Source: an uncultured Sulfurovum sp.
Lineage (GTDB): Bacteria > Campylobacterota > Campylobacteria > Campylobacterales > Sulfurovaceae
Reading direction: 5' to 3'
Assembly (NCBI GenBank): GCA_902727855.1
Contig: CACVAS010000117.1
Coordinates: 62,001-126,000 of the forward strand
Length of the DNA stretch: 64,000 bases
Below are positions 44,358 through 53,716 of this stretch, in pieces (the stretch's first letter is position 1; the number at the start of each line of letters is the position of its first letter). The notes beneath the pieces were generated by a model. That model was given only the letters and a program-made list of their open reading frames with translations, was not told the DNA's origin and did not search any database. The position numbers and the translations under genes were made by a program.

Positions 44358-45275
44358 ATGATAAGCACACTACTCTCCATACTCTTTGTCTATGTTTTTA
44401 TAGTACTGGGCTACATGGCTAAACGTATTTTTAAAGAAGAGATGAGTACAAAAACACTCACACTCATGTCTGTCTACTTTTTACAGCCATTTGTCACTGT
44501 ATGGGGTTTTTCTACAGCTAAACTACATACAGAACATGTTTATGTACCTTTGCTTTACTTTGGCATTATATTGTTGGTTTTGGTACCTACTGTATTTTTA
44601 AGTCGTTACATATTTGTAGACAAAAAAGAAAGGGCCATTTTTAACATCGCAGGTTTTGTAGGCAATACTGGAAACATTGGTATCCCTCTAGGCATAGCGC
44701 TTTTTGGTGAGTCTTCTGTCATTTACACGACACTGATTAACATTGCCAATGTTTTTGTGGTCTATATACTAGGGGTATACATCTACTCTAGGGGTTCGTT
44801 TTCTATTAAAGAGTCACTTTTAAATATCGTTAAAATACCTATTATCCCAGCGTCTATCGTTGCTATATTTATTAATATAAATAACATTAACCTCTCTTCT
44901 GAAATACAAGAGTTCCTAAAGATGGGGGCGTATACGGGTATTGTCTTACAACTTTTTCTACTGGGTACCTTTTTACAAGGCATACGTATGAAAGAGCTAC
45001 ACCCAAAGCTCATGTCGGGTACGTTGAGTCAAAAGTTTATCATCGTACCTTTGGTGACCATAGGTGTATTGTCTATGACAAATTTACCTCTTATGGTACA
45101 AGGGGTTATATTTATGGAGATGATGGTACCTTTGGCTATTGCGAACATTAACCTTGCATCACTGTATGATTGTAGACCCAAAGATGTGACATCACTTATC
45201 TTGTTGAGTACACTGTTATTTATACCTATGCTATTTGTGCTAAGTTATGTCATTGCACATTTCTATAAAGTGTAA
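44358..45275 (+). CDS. AEC (auxin efflux carrier) family transporter
   Basis: A 305-aa inner-membrane protein with about ten hydrophobic segments and the family features FVGNTGNIGIPLG near residue 103 (crossover region) and a C-terminal ANINLASLYD. AEC members export or import small carboxylates or amino acids; the substrate here is unknown. It is followed 5 bp later by hrpB. Confidence 0.85.
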   Translation: MISTLLSILFVYVFIVLGYMAKRIFKEEMSTKTLTLMSVYFLQPFVTVWGFSTAKLHTEHVYVPLLYFGIILLVLVPTVFLSRYIFVDKKERAIFNIAGFVGNTGNIGIPLGIALFGESSVIYTTLINIANVFVVYILGVYIYSRGSFSIKESLLNIVKIPIIPASIVAIFININNINLSSEIQEFLKMGAYTGIVLQLFLLGTFLQGIRMKELHPKLMSGTLSQKFIIVPLVTIGVLSMTNLPLMVQGVIFMEMMVPLAIANINLASLYDCRPKDVTSLILLSTLLFIPMLFVLSYVIAHFYKV

Positions 45276-45280
45276 TTTAT

Positions 45281-47767
45281 ATGAAAACATTACCTATAGA
45301 CAAAGTCATACCAGAAGTAAAAGAGCATCTTCATCACAATACTAGAGTAGTACTTCAAGCACCTCCAGGTGCTGGTAAAACCACTGCGTTACCGTTGGCA
45401 CTGCTTGATGAACCTTGGCTTAAAGATAAAAAAATCATTATGCTTGAGCCACGTCGTTTGGCTGTACGCTCTTCTGCTGCTCGCATGGCTGAAATGTTAG
45501 GGGAAAAAGTAGGCGAATGTGTGGGCTATCAAGTAAAAATGGATTCTGTACAAAGTAAGAAAACAAAAATACTCATAGTTACAGAAGGAATCCTTACACG
45601 TAAACTACAACATGACCCTAGTTTAGAAGACGTGGCTCTTGTTATTTTTGATGAGTTTCATGAACGTTCACTGCATGCAGACCTCTCTTTGGCACTCTCT
45701 TTGGAGTCTCAAAGTATTTTACGTGAAGAGTTAAAAATACTCATTATGTCTGCTACACTCAATACAGATGCCATCTCTAAGCTCCTAAATGCACCCATAG
45801 TACAAAGTGAAGGACGCTCTTTTCCTGTAAACTCAGTCTATCTACCTACAACGACCCCTCAACCTAGTAAAAAAGAGTTACCATTTTATGTTGCTAACCT
45901 AGTAGAAAAACTACTCAAAGAAAAAGAGGGAAATATATTGGTTTTTCTCTCAGGGGTAAGTGACATAAAAAAGGTAGAGAGAGTACTTCAAAACAGTACA
46001 CTACAAGATGTATATATCTCTACACTCTATGGAAACTTGAGTAAAGAGCAACAAGATAGAGCCATTAAGTCCCCTCCTCTAGGCAAACGAAAAGTAGTAC
46101 TCTCTACCAATATAGCGCAAACATCACTTACCATTGAAGGTATTAAAATTGTGATAGACTCTGGGTTACAAAATGTCTCTATCTTTAACCCTTTTTCTGG
46201 CATGAATAAGTTAGAAAATACGTTTATCTCTCAAGATGCAGCCACACAAAGAGCAGGACGTGCAGGACGTACCTCTGAAGGGACTGCTTATCACCTTTGG
46301 CATAAGTCGAAAATACTTCTTAAACATGACACACCAGAGATTCTTTTAGCCGACCTTAGTCCACTTTTGTTAGAACTGGCAGTTTGGGGCAATAATGACA
46401 TTACTACCCTGTCATGGTTAGATATGCCACCTATGACGGCATTACATCATGCAAATGAGCTTCTACTCTCTTTAGGCGCTATAGATAAACATGGCACTAT
46501 TACTTCACATGGAAAAGCGATGTGTGGGTACCCTATGCATCCTAGGTTAGCACATATGATGCTAAAAGCTAAGGAGCTTAACCTTAGTTATGAGGCTTCA
46601 CTTTTAGCGGTATTGATCTCAGAAAAAGATATCTATACAAAAAGATATGCCTCGTCTGATTTGAAAGAACGCGCAGTTGTATTACATGATGTTCGTATAG
46701 GTAGACAGAGTAGAACACAAGATATTAATCTAAAACAGTGTCACTACCTACTCAAAAATGCATTACGCATTGAAAAAATACAAAAAAATAATTTACAGAG
46801 TGAAATGTTAGGTGTATTATTAGCTTACGCATACCCAGATCGTATAGCAAAATTACGTGCACAAAAAGGTAGTACCTATTTACTCTCCAATGGAAAGGGT
46901 GCCAGTTTACATCAGCAAGATGATTTAAACCATACAGGGTTTTTAGTTATTTCTGATGTAGATGCAAAAAATACAAATGCAACAATCTATAAAGCTATTG
47001 CTATTAGACATGCAGATATAGAGAGGTATCACTCAGACTTACTCACTACGCATGAAGATGTCGTATGGAATGAGGAACAAGCGCGTGTTGAAGCACGAAA
47101 AGTGACTAAACTAGGTGCCATTACTCTCAATGAAATGCAAATGAAAGAGGTATCAAATGAAGCCATTGTTGAGGTGTTACTTGAAGAAGTAGAAGCTTTA
47201 GGGTTAGAAATATTGCCATGGAGCAAAGAAGCCAACACCCTTAAAGAACGTGTCAACTTTGTCAATGCCCATGGTATGGCATTTCCAGATTTTTCCAATG
47301 TGCATTTACTAGAGACTATGGATGAGTGGTTAGCCCCTTATTTGGTAGGTGTAAGAACACTGCATGCATTAAAAGGTTTGGATTTAAAAAATATTCTTTT
47401 AGGACAATTGAGTTTTGAACAAAGTAAACTACTCAATACGCTAGCACCAGAAAAGCTTCAAGTTGCTTCAGGTTCAAACATAAAAATAGACTACTCTGAT
47501 GTTGAAAAACCCATTTTAAGTGTGCGTCTACAAGAGATGTTTGGTACGGTACATACCCCAACCATACTCAATGGAAAAGTGAAACTCATGATTCACCTTC
47601 TCTCACCAGCTTCACGTCCTATGCAAGTGACACAAGACTTAGAAAGTTTTTGGAAACATACTTACGTTGAGGTCAAAAAAGAGTTACGGGGTAAATACAA
47701 AAAACATTATTGGCCAGATGATCCTTTAGAAGCAAAGGCTACAGCACGAACAAAAAAGTTTATGTAA
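45281..47767 (+). CDS. hrpB: ATP-dependent RNA helicase-like protein HrpB
   Basis: A DEAH-family helicase of 828 aa. Walker A PPGAGKTT near residue 30, DEFHERS (variant DEAH box) near residue 122, SATLN near 155, and QRAGRAGRTSEGTAYHLW near residue 325 are visible, followed by HA2-like and HrpB C-terminal domains. Biological role of HrpB in bacteria is poorly defined. The MITE-like element lies right after its stop. Confidence 0.93.
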   Translation: MKTLPIDKVIPEVKEHLHHNTRVVLQAPPGAGKTTALPLALLDEPWLKDKKIIMLEPRRLAVRSSAARMAEMLGEKVGECVGYQVKMDSVQSKKTKILIVTEGILTRKLQHDPSLEDVALVIFDEFHERSLHADLSLALSLESQSILREELKILIMSATLNTDAISKLLNAPIVQSEGRSFPVNSVYLPTTTPQPSKKELPFYVANLVEKLLKEKEGNILVFLSGVSDIKKVERVLQNSTLQDVYISTLYGNLSKEQQDRAIKSPPLGKRKVVLSTNIAQTSLTIEGIKIVIDSGLQNVSIFNPFSGMNKLENTFISQDAATQRAGRAGRTSEGTAYHLWHKSKILLKHDTPEILLADLSPLLLELAVWGNNDITTLSWLDMPPMTALHHANELLLSLGAIDKHGTITSHGKAMCGYPMHPRLAHMMLKAKELNLSYEASLLAVLISEKDIYTKRYASSDLKERAVVLHDVRIGRQSRTQDINLKQCHYLLKNALRIEKIQKNNLQSEMLGVLLAYAYPDRIAKLRAQKGSTYLLSNGKGASLHQQDDLNHTGFLVISDVDAKNTNATIYKAIAIRHADIERYHSDLLTTHEDVVWNEEQARVEARKVTKLGAITLNEMQMKEVSNEAIVEVLLEEVEALGLEILPWSKEANTLKERVNFVNAHGMAFPDFSNVHLLETMDEWLAPYLVGVRTLHALKGLDLKNILLGQLSFEQSKLLNTLAPEKLQVASGSNIKIDYSDVEKPILSVRLQEMFGTVHTPTILNGKVKLMIHLLSPASRPMQVTQDLESFWKHTYVEVKKELRGKYKKHYWPDDPLEAKATARTKKFM

Positions 47768-47784
47768 TACGATATAATACACTC

Positions 47785-48054
47785 AAGGGCACCTCTAATA
47801 ATAGGTGATACTCATAACAGTTACAGCTTTTGTCTAGGCTAGGCACTCTTTTGAAGACCTAGCCTTAGCTAAGTCAATAAAGAGTAACAACGCATAGGCG
47901 AAAGCTGTAATTGCCCAAAGGGTGGGCTTTGCAAACGCAATCTTGCACAAAAAATTTACTGCATCTTAGCTATGGCTAGGACTTGTAAATCTTTTGCACA
48001 ATCTTACATTTGCAAAACCCATTGTGAGCATTACCTATTATTAGAGGTGACCTT
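47785..48054. mobile_element. 270-bp MITE-like element with 30-bp terminal inverted repeats
   Basis: Left end AAGGGCACCTCTAATAATAG (47785 onward) and right end (48025-48054 on the opposite strand) match over 30 bp at 27 positions. Inside are nested inverted pairs: TTACAGCTTT/AAAGCTGTAA, GGCTAGGC/GACCTAGCC and TGGGCTTTGCAAA/TTTGCAAAACCCA. There is no ORF of note. Flanks AATACACTC (left) and AATACATC (right) look like an imperfect target duplication. It separates hrpB from the DEAD-box gene and may act as terminator or alter its expression. A structured RNA gene is an alternative. Confidence 0.75.
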
Positions 48055-48074
48055 AATACATCAAAGGAAGTCCT

Positions 48075-49352
48075 ATCAAAGCATTTGAACAACTTAATTT
48101 ACATCCAGACATACTTAAAGCTGTAGCATTAGAAAACTATCCGAACACCACAGCCATTCAAAAAAAAGTAATACCTGCTGCCATGAAAGGCAGAGATATT
48201 TTAGGTGCTTCTAAATCTGGTACAGGAAAAACAGCTGCCTTTGTTTTGCCTTTGCTCAATAAACTACAAAAAGTGGTAAAAAAAGAAGACAAAGTAGTAC
48301 GTGCACTCATTATTGTACCAACTATTGAGTTAGCAGATCAAGTCTCGCGTACCATTGTTTCATTTTCTAAATATCTTCCTATACAAACAGTAAAAGTACA
48401 AGGTGGCTCTAAAAAAATAGACCAAGTACAAAAACTCAAGCAAGGTGTCGACATAGTCGTAGCAACACCTGGACGCTTACAAGACTTTATAGCAGATAAA
48501 AAGATAAACCTAGAGTATGTCAATACCATCATACTAGATGAAGCAGATACCATGCTTGAACTTGGTTTTTTAGGTGAGATAAAGTCTATACTTAAAAGTT
48601 GTACACAGCCCAAGCAGATGATGTGTTTTTCTGCTACTATCTCTCAAAACATCAAAAAACTTTCTAAAGAGTTTTTACGTGATCCTATGATTGTAGAAAT
48701 AAATAGTAGACGTGATGTGGTGAACTTTATTAAACATAGAGCTTACAAAGTAGATAAAAAACGTAAGGCAGAACTAGCAGCTAAACTTGTAAAAGACATG
48801 GGTGTGGAGCAAGTCTTAATATTTGTAAACAAAAAAGAGTCTGCTGATAAACTCTTTGAGTATTTCAAAGCACAAGAGATATGGACAACAGTGATTCATG
48901 GTGACATAAAAAGAGGTGGACGTGCAAAAGCGCTGACACTCTTTAAGTCTGGAAAGTCACAAGTACTTATAGCTACAGACATTGCTGCAAGGGGTATAGA
49001 CATACCAGAACTTCCACTGGTGATAAACTATGACCTTCCTGAAGAGACAGATAGTTTCACACACAGAGTTGGAAGAACAGGACGTGCCAACCATAAAGGT
49101 GCGGTGATTACCTTACTGACTATACACGACTATAATGCATTTACTACCATAGAAAAACACCTAAAACTCAATGTAAAACGTGAAATTATGGATGAGTTTG
49201 AGATAACAGACAAACAGCCACGACAAGCTAGACCACGTAAAAAGTCACTGAGTGAAAAAAAGGGAAAGATAGATTACGACAAACGACGTAAATACACCTA
49301 TGCTTCACAAAAGAAAAAAAGAGAAGAAGAAAAAAAGAATAAGAAGAGATAG
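48075..49352 (+). CDS. DEAD-box RNA helicase, apparently using an ATC start codon
   Basis: Translation from 48075 gives 425 aa with a full DEAD-box set: F4, the Q motif TAIQKKVIP (residues 26-34), Walker A ASKSGTGKT near 42-50, DEAD near residue 155, SAT near 186 and HRVGRTGRA near 330, then a basic tail. The first in-frame ATG (48183) would remove the Q motif. Between the in-frame stop at 48053-48055 and 48183 there is no ATG, GTG, TTG or CTG. The ATC at 48075 sits 6 bases after AAAGGA, exactly where a start should be, followed by AAAGCATTT. Confidence 0.85.
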   Translation: MKAFEQLNLHPDILKAVALENYPNTTAIQKKVIPAAMKGRDILGASKSGTGKTAAFVLPLLNKLQKVVKKEDKVVRALIIVPTIELADQVSRTIVSFSKYLPIQTVKVQGGSKKIDQVQKLKQGVDIVVATPGRLQDFIADKKINLEYVNTIILDEADTMLELGFLGEIKSILKSCTQPKQMMCFSATISQNIKKLSKEFLRDPMIVEINSRRDVVNFIKHRAYKVDKKRKAELAAKLVKDMGVEQVLIFVNKKESADKLFEYFKAQEIWTTVIHGDIKRGGRAKALTLFKSGKSQVLIATDIAARGIDIPELPLVINYDLPEETDSFTHRVGRTGRANHKGAVITLLTIHDYNAFTTIEKHLKLNVKREIMDEFEITDKQPRQARPRKKSLSEKKGKIDYDKRRKYTYASQKKKREEEKKNKKR

Positions 49353-49360
49353 CCTGTACC

Positions 49361-49780
49361 ATGACATACAAAAACTGGTTTCAAGCACATGGAGAAAAAC
49401 ATAAAGCCATCATGACAAAACTTAGCCATTTAAATGATGAAGAAGTCATTGCTTATTTTAGGTTTGAAAATATGGTAATTAACGAACCTGACTTTTGTCT
49501 TTTATATAAAGAGAATAAAAAGTGTCATGACATCGAGCAGTTAAATTGTTATTTATGTGCGTGTCCATACTTTAGATTTAATGATAAAGGTGTTGAAAAA
49601 GTAAAAAATAAAACACTCTATTCAACCTGTAGCATAGAGTCTAAAGATGGTAGTCAGTTTATAGATGAACAGAGTATACATCAAGACTGTACAGGGTGTG
49701 GTGTACCTCACCATGAATCTTATATACAAAAAAACTTTTCTAGAGATTGGTTTGAAATTATGAAAGATGTGCAGGCATAG
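49361..49780 (+). CDS. cysteine-rich protein, unknown
   Basis: A 139-aa soluble protein starting 8 bp after the DEAD-box gene. It holds about ten cysteines including CYLCAC near residue 62 and CTGCGVPHH near residue 110, suggesting a metal or Fe-S site. I do not recognise a named family. Probably co-transcribed with the helicase. Confidence 0.7.
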   Translation: MTYKNWFQAHGEKHKAIMTKLSHLNDEEVIAYFRFENMVINEPDFCLLYKENKKCHDIEQLNCYLCACPYFRFNDKGVEKVKNKTLYSTCSIESKDGSQFIDEQSIHQDCTGCGVPHHESYIQKNFSRDWFEIMKDVQA

Positions 49781-49816
49781 TCTGAATGACTATGCTTTAG
49801 AGGTCGTATAAAATAC

Positions 49817-50212
49817 CTATTTTACAAGAGCATCTACTGCTTTTTTAGCTGCAGTTTTTGCCATAGCGTTATCACCTATCGTTTTTTCTACTGCCATATC
49901 GACTGCTTTATCTGTCATAGAAGCACCACCAGTCACTGCAGAAGCTATGTCTGAGTTACCTGCACTATCCATCACTTTTTCGGTAAGACTATTTTTAATT
50001 TGATCTTCCGCACTTGACGCTGGTGCTACTTTGTTGACTACAGCTTTGACTGTACCTTCAGAGACAGAAGTGTTTGCTGATATTTGTTTAATAGCTTCAG
50101 ACTTTGCGGCTGTTTTTACTTGAGACATTGCAGTATCTTTTGCCATATCTGTTAATGCATCTGCAAAAAGTGTTGAACTTGCTAAAAGTGTAATAAGTAT
50201 TGTTTTTTTCAT
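49817..50212 (-). CDS. secreted small helical protein, unknown
   Basis: 131 aa with a clear Sec signal peptide (MKKTILITLLASSTLFA, cleavage near residue 17). The mature part is Ala/Lys/Asp/Val-rich and almost entirely predicted helix, without Cys. Probably periplasmic. No family recognised. Convergent with the Cys-rich protein gene. Confidence 0.7.
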   Translation of the reverse strand: MKKTILITLLASSTLFADALTDMAKDTAMSQVKTAAKSEAIKQISANTSVSEGTVKAVVNKVAPASSAEDQIKNSLTEKVMDSAGNSDIASAVTGGASMTDKAVDMAVEKTIGDNAMAKTAAKKAVDALVK

Positions 50213-50302
50213 ATGAATCCTTAATTTATAGTGTATTACAAGTTGGAGTATATCTATTAATAGTTAATCAATAATTAAGGGTTGCACTTAAGAAAAAGAG
50301 GT

Positions 50303-50776
50303 TTAGTGGTGAAAGTCAATCACCCCATAATCAGAACCATAGGTACTACTGCTTTGAATCATATAGTCATAGTTAAAAGCATTACCATTTACACGTACAA
50401 GAGTCCCTACTTTAGCCCACTTGTAGAGTTTTTGGGCAAAACCATTTTGTGTACGTATGCAACCATGAGAGGCAGCCCTACGTGAGGTATTACCAAGATG
50501 AATAGCAATACCGGTATTGGTAAGTCGTAACATGTATGGCATTTTAGCCCCACCGTTTGGTTTTGGCCAAAGGTTTGAACGGTGTTTTCTCTTTTTTTGT
50601 AAAATTCTATAGGTACCCTCTGGTGTCTCTCTTCCTTTTTTACCAGAGGAGATACGCCCTTCAAATAAAATATAGCCATCTTCAAGTGCATAGGCTTTTT
50701 GTTGTGTAAGATCTACAACTATCTCTTTTTGTGCATAAAGAGGGATGGTCAGTAAAAAAATGAATAGATATTTCAT
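50303..50776 (-). CDS. L,D-transpeptidase (YkuD family)
   Basis: Periplasmic enzyme of about 157 aa that crosslinks peptidoglycan or attaches proteins to it. A signal peptide (MKYLFIFLLTIPLYA) is followed by a YkuD domain with TPEGTYRI, IHLG and the catalytic SHGCIR motif near residue 110. An upstream in-frame ATG exists inside trmN6; the ATG at 50776 has AAAGGGG upstream and yields the signal peptide. It follows the methyltransferase by one base. Confidence 0.88.
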   Translation of the reverse strand: MKYLFIFLLTIPLYAQKEIVVDLTQQKAYALEDGYILFEGRISSGKKGRETPEGTYRILQKKRKHRSNLWPKPNGGAKMPYMLRLTNTGIAIHLGNTSRRAASHGCIRTQNGFAQKLYKWAKVGTLVRVNGNAFNYDYMIQSSSTYGSDYGVIDFHH

Positions 50777-50777
50777 G

Positions 50778-51473
50778 TTAAAAATCCCCTTTAATGCTGT
50801 TGGTATTTGCTTTCTCAAAAGCTTGTTGTGCTTGAGCTCTATATGTATTGTTATCATTAAAAACAACAAAAGGTGGAAGTACCTTGGTCATAGACTTAGA
50901 GTTATTTCTTGCTGCAATCATCACTAACTTTGATTCTCTATCTATTTTAGGGTACACAAATTGTATCTGTTCTGGATTTATAGCATACTGCTTGAGCACA
51001 AGTAAAAGTATATCTATCTGCTTTGCATCATAACAAAATATAAACCAACCTTTTGGTTTTAGCACAGATTTCACTTGTTTGATGAAGTTTTCAATAGGTA
51101 AATGCTGTGCATAACGGGCTATATTTAAATGTGTGTCACTACTTTGTTTGACCGCAGCATCATAAAAAGGAGGGTTTGAGACAATGTAGTCAAACCTATC
51201 TTCTGTTTTAAGTGTTGTAAAATCACCTAGATGACTTTTTACATTTAAATTGTTTAGTGCATAATTGTGCTTAGCATAGTTGAGCATGACTTCTTGTTTA
51301 TCTATGATGCTGGTATTGATATTAAAATCTCTACTTAAAAGTAAAGAGATGATACCTACACCACAGCCAACGTCCAACACATTGCCTTTAGGTTTAAATG
51401 TAGATATAAATGCATATAAAAAGATAGAGTCACTGTTATAGCAGTAGCCTGAGGTGGGTTGATATAAAAACAA
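50778..51473 (-). CDS. tRNA1(Val) adenine-N6 methyltransferase family protein
   Basis: A 231-aa Rossmann methyltransferase. It begins with TTG (GAAGG upstream) giving the family N-terminus FLYQPTSGYCYNSDS, has SAM motif LDVGCGVGI near residue 35 and the catalytic SNPPFYD near residue 100. This matches the TrmN6/YfiC group that methylates A37 of tRNA-Val. Divergent from bpt and followed by the L,D-transpeptidase gene. Confidence 0.85.
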   Translation of the reverse strand: MFLYQPTSGYCYNSDSIFLYAFISTFKPKGNVLDVGCGVGIISLLLSRDFNINTSIIDKQEVMLNYAKHNYALNNLNVKSHLGDFTTLKTEDRFDYIVSNPPFYDAAVKQSSDTHLNIARYAQHLPIENFIKQVKSVLKPKGWFIFCYDAKQIDILLLVLKQYAINPEQIQFVYPKIDRESKLVMIAARNNSKSMTKVLPPFVVFNDNNTYRAQAQQAFEKANTNSIKGDF

Positions 51474-51528
51474 AAAAAAACCTTCAAAATTTTAATAATT
51501 TTACTACAATCTTGGTATAATCGCGATT

Positions 51529-52305
51529 ATGAATGAAGAATTAAAAGTGAATCAACTTTATCCTGAGTCAACAGACTTTTCAATGCTTGACTATGACTGT
51601 GCGTATCTTCCAGATAAAAAAGTACGTATGAACTACAAGTATGTCTCTAAGGCTTCAAAAACATTTGCAACCGCTGTGGTTGCACGTGGCTGGAGACGTT
51701 TTGGCAAATACTTCTTTCACCCAATCTGTCAAGGCTGTAATGAGTGTAAAAGTATACGTATAGATGCCAAAGATTACAAATATAGCAAGTCACAAAGAAA
51801 AGCCATCAAGCGTAATTTAGAGACTGAAATTATAGTACAAAAACCTACTATGACGCAAGCGCATATTAGTCTTTATAACAAATACCACGCGCACAAGAGT
51901 CAAAGTGATGGTTGGCAACATCGAAATATTAGCCAAAGAGAATACCATGAAAATTTTGTAGATGGTGCACATGATTTTGGTAAAGAAGTACTCTATATTA
52001 TCGATGATGTTCTAGTGGGTGTGGATCTTATAGATGTCCTAGATGATGGTATTAGTTCTATTTATTTCTATTATGACCCTGACTATGCCCGTTTATCTTT
52101 AGGTACTTACTCGTTACTCTATCAAATACAGCTTGCCAATATTTTAGAACTACCATGGATTTATTTGGGGTATTGGGTAGATGGCTGTAAAGCATTTGCT
52201 TACAAGCCAAAGTTTCAACCTCAAGAGATACTCGATGGTTTTCCACATGTTTCAGAGCAACCACTTTGGGAGCTTTGGGATGAACCTAAATCCAAAAACG
52301 AGTAG
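51529..52305 (+). CDS. bpt: aspartate/glutamate leucyltransferase (Bpt)
   Basis: N-end-rule enzyme transferring Leu (or Arg-type) from tRNA to proteins with N-terminal Asp/Glu. The 258-aa protein has CQGCNECKSIRID near residue 66, YHAHKSQSDGW near residue 122 and a C-terminal YLGYWVDGCKAFAYKPKF segment, typical of the ATE/Bpt family. Monocistronic, convergent with the MnmC-like gene. Confidence 0.92.
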   Translation: MNEELKVNQLYPESTDFSMLDYDCAYLPDKKVRMNYKYVSKASKTFATAVVARGWRRFGKYFFHPICQGCNECKSIRIDAKDYKYSKSQRKAIKRNLETEIIVQKPTMTQAHISLYNKYHAHKSQSDGWQHRNISQREYHENFVDGAHDFGKEVLYIIDDVLVGVDLIDVLDDGISSIYFYYDPDYARLSLGTYSLLYQIQLANILELPWIYLGYWVDGCKAFAYKPKFQPQEILDGFPHVSEQPLWELWDEPKSKNE

Positions 52306-52312
52306 CACTATC

Positions 52313-53416
52313 TTATAGTTTTCGGCACCATTTTAAAAAGAGTCTATCTGGAGAGACTCTTTTGTCTATCTCTTTTTCTTCTACTATGTGTTCGGCTAGC
52401 CATTTTGCCATTAAGGGTGCAAAGACAAAACCACGACCTCCTAATCCATTAAGTACATAAAGATTATCTAAATAGTCCAACTCTGGCTTAGCACCTCGTA
52501 AAACTTTAGGATGGGTTTCTAACATAAAAGGTACGTCAATGACTTTACCTACCAAAGGAAAGTAGTCTTTCGACCCTGCTCTCATACCACAAAAACTCTC
52601 TTTTAAAACAAAATCTGATGTGTCTATGAGAGATGAGGCTTTTTCTTTGAGTTCTAGTGCCTTCTCATCATTGCAAGGTTCAGGCAATGTAACCTCTTTT
52701 TCATGTGTAGCCCCAAGCTTAATGACACCATTTATATTTGCACCCACAGACATGGACTGGTGCATACTCACTTGTAAGTCTAGACTTGAGTTAAAGTCTC
52801 CTCTAGTACCCCATGTACCTCGTATGCCCATGTATCTTAAGTCTGTCAAATTACTTTCATATCCAGTTGCGAGTACTAGATTAGTGGTACTATACTCTCC
52901 TACTTTCCAATAGTTATCTTCTTTACTAATCTTTTCAATGTTCTGTTTAAGAACAGAAATGTTTTGAAGTAAACTCTCACATACATGCTTTGCATCACAA
53001 TCACCTGCTTGGGAAAAGAAAAAACTATTGAAACTGGTATGAATGTTGTGTGATTGAAGTTTTTTAGTAGAGTAGTTTTCACACCCCTCGTCATTGTAGG
53101 GTGCATAGCTAGAAAAGTTTATGGCATCTAACTCATTTTTAGGTATGCGTATCACACCTGTTTGATGAAAATAGCTTGGACAGGTTGACAGATAAAAATT
53201 TTTAGCATAGACAAATGCCTCATTGGTCAATTTTTGAAGTGCGGAGCCTTTCCCAATTTTAGGAGAAACAAAAGCACCAGCAGCGCCAGACCCACCTGAA
53301 GCCACATGACCCTTGTCTATGACGAGTACATCAACACCTTTTTGTTTCAGTGCATATGCAATACTAGCCCCAGCAATCCCAGCACCTATAATGATAGTGT
53401 GATATGTTTTTTTCAT
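52313..53416 (-). CDS. FAD-dependent oxidoreductase, MnmC(o)-like
   Basis: A 367-aa DAO-fold enzyme with the FAD-binding IIIGAGIAGASIAYAL near residue 7 and SGGSGAAGAFVSPKIGKGS near residue 40, and a C-terminal GLGGRGFVFAPLMA. These match the oxidase half of MnmC, which removes the carboxymethyl group from cmnm5(s2)U34 in tRNA. The methyltransferase half is absent. Start taken at ATG 53416; another ATG 15 bases upstream is possible. Confidence 0.82.
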   Translation of the reverse strand: MKKTYHTIIIGAGIAGASIAYALKQKGVDVLVIDKGHVASGGSGAAGAFVSPKIGKGSALQKLTNEAFVYAKNFYLSTCPSYFHQTGVIRIPKNELDAINFSSYAPYNDEGCENYSTKKLQSHNIHTSFNSFFFSQAGDCDAKHVCESLLQNISVLKQNIEKISKEDNYWKVGEYSTTNLVLATGYESNLTDLRYMGIRGTWGTRGDFNSSLDLQVSMHQSMSVGANINGVIKLGATHEKEVTLPEPCNDEKALELKEKASSLIDTSDFVLKESFCGMRAGSKDYFPLVGKVIDVPFMLETHPKVLRGAKPELDYLDNLYVLNGLGGRGFVFAPLMAKWLAEHIVEEKEIDKRVSPDRLFLKWCRKL

Positions 53417-53509
53417 GTGATTATCATACAAGAAAAAAGCATACTTTATCCTTTTTTAGGTTTGGATTTATTTTGATATAATATACCAATAAATTTAAAA
53501 GGATCATTT

Positions 53510-53716
53510 ATGCATACTATTAGAATTGATGTTAGTGATACGCTTTATGATAAAGTAATGGTTTATTTGAAAAACCTACCTCAAAAAGATATAAAGCTTT
53601 ATGACACCCCAAAAAAAGAAGAAAATGATCTTGTAGACTTTTTTAAAAATTCTCCTCTTCACAATATCTCTTTTGAACGAGAAGAAGAAGTATATAAAAG
53701 TAAAGTGAACTTTTGA
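53510..53716 (+). CDS. VapB-type antitoxin
   Basis: A 68-aa protein with a short beta/RHH-like N-terminus (TIRIDVSDTLYDKVMVYL) and an acidic C-terminus. AAAAGGATC precedes the ATG. Its TGA overlaps the TTG start of a PIN-domain toxin by 4 bp (TTGA), so the two form a toxin-antitoxin operon. Confidence 0.8.
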   Translation: MHTIRIDVSDTLYDKVMVYLKNLPQKDIKLYDTPKKEENDLVDFFKNSPLHNISFEREEEVYKSKVNF

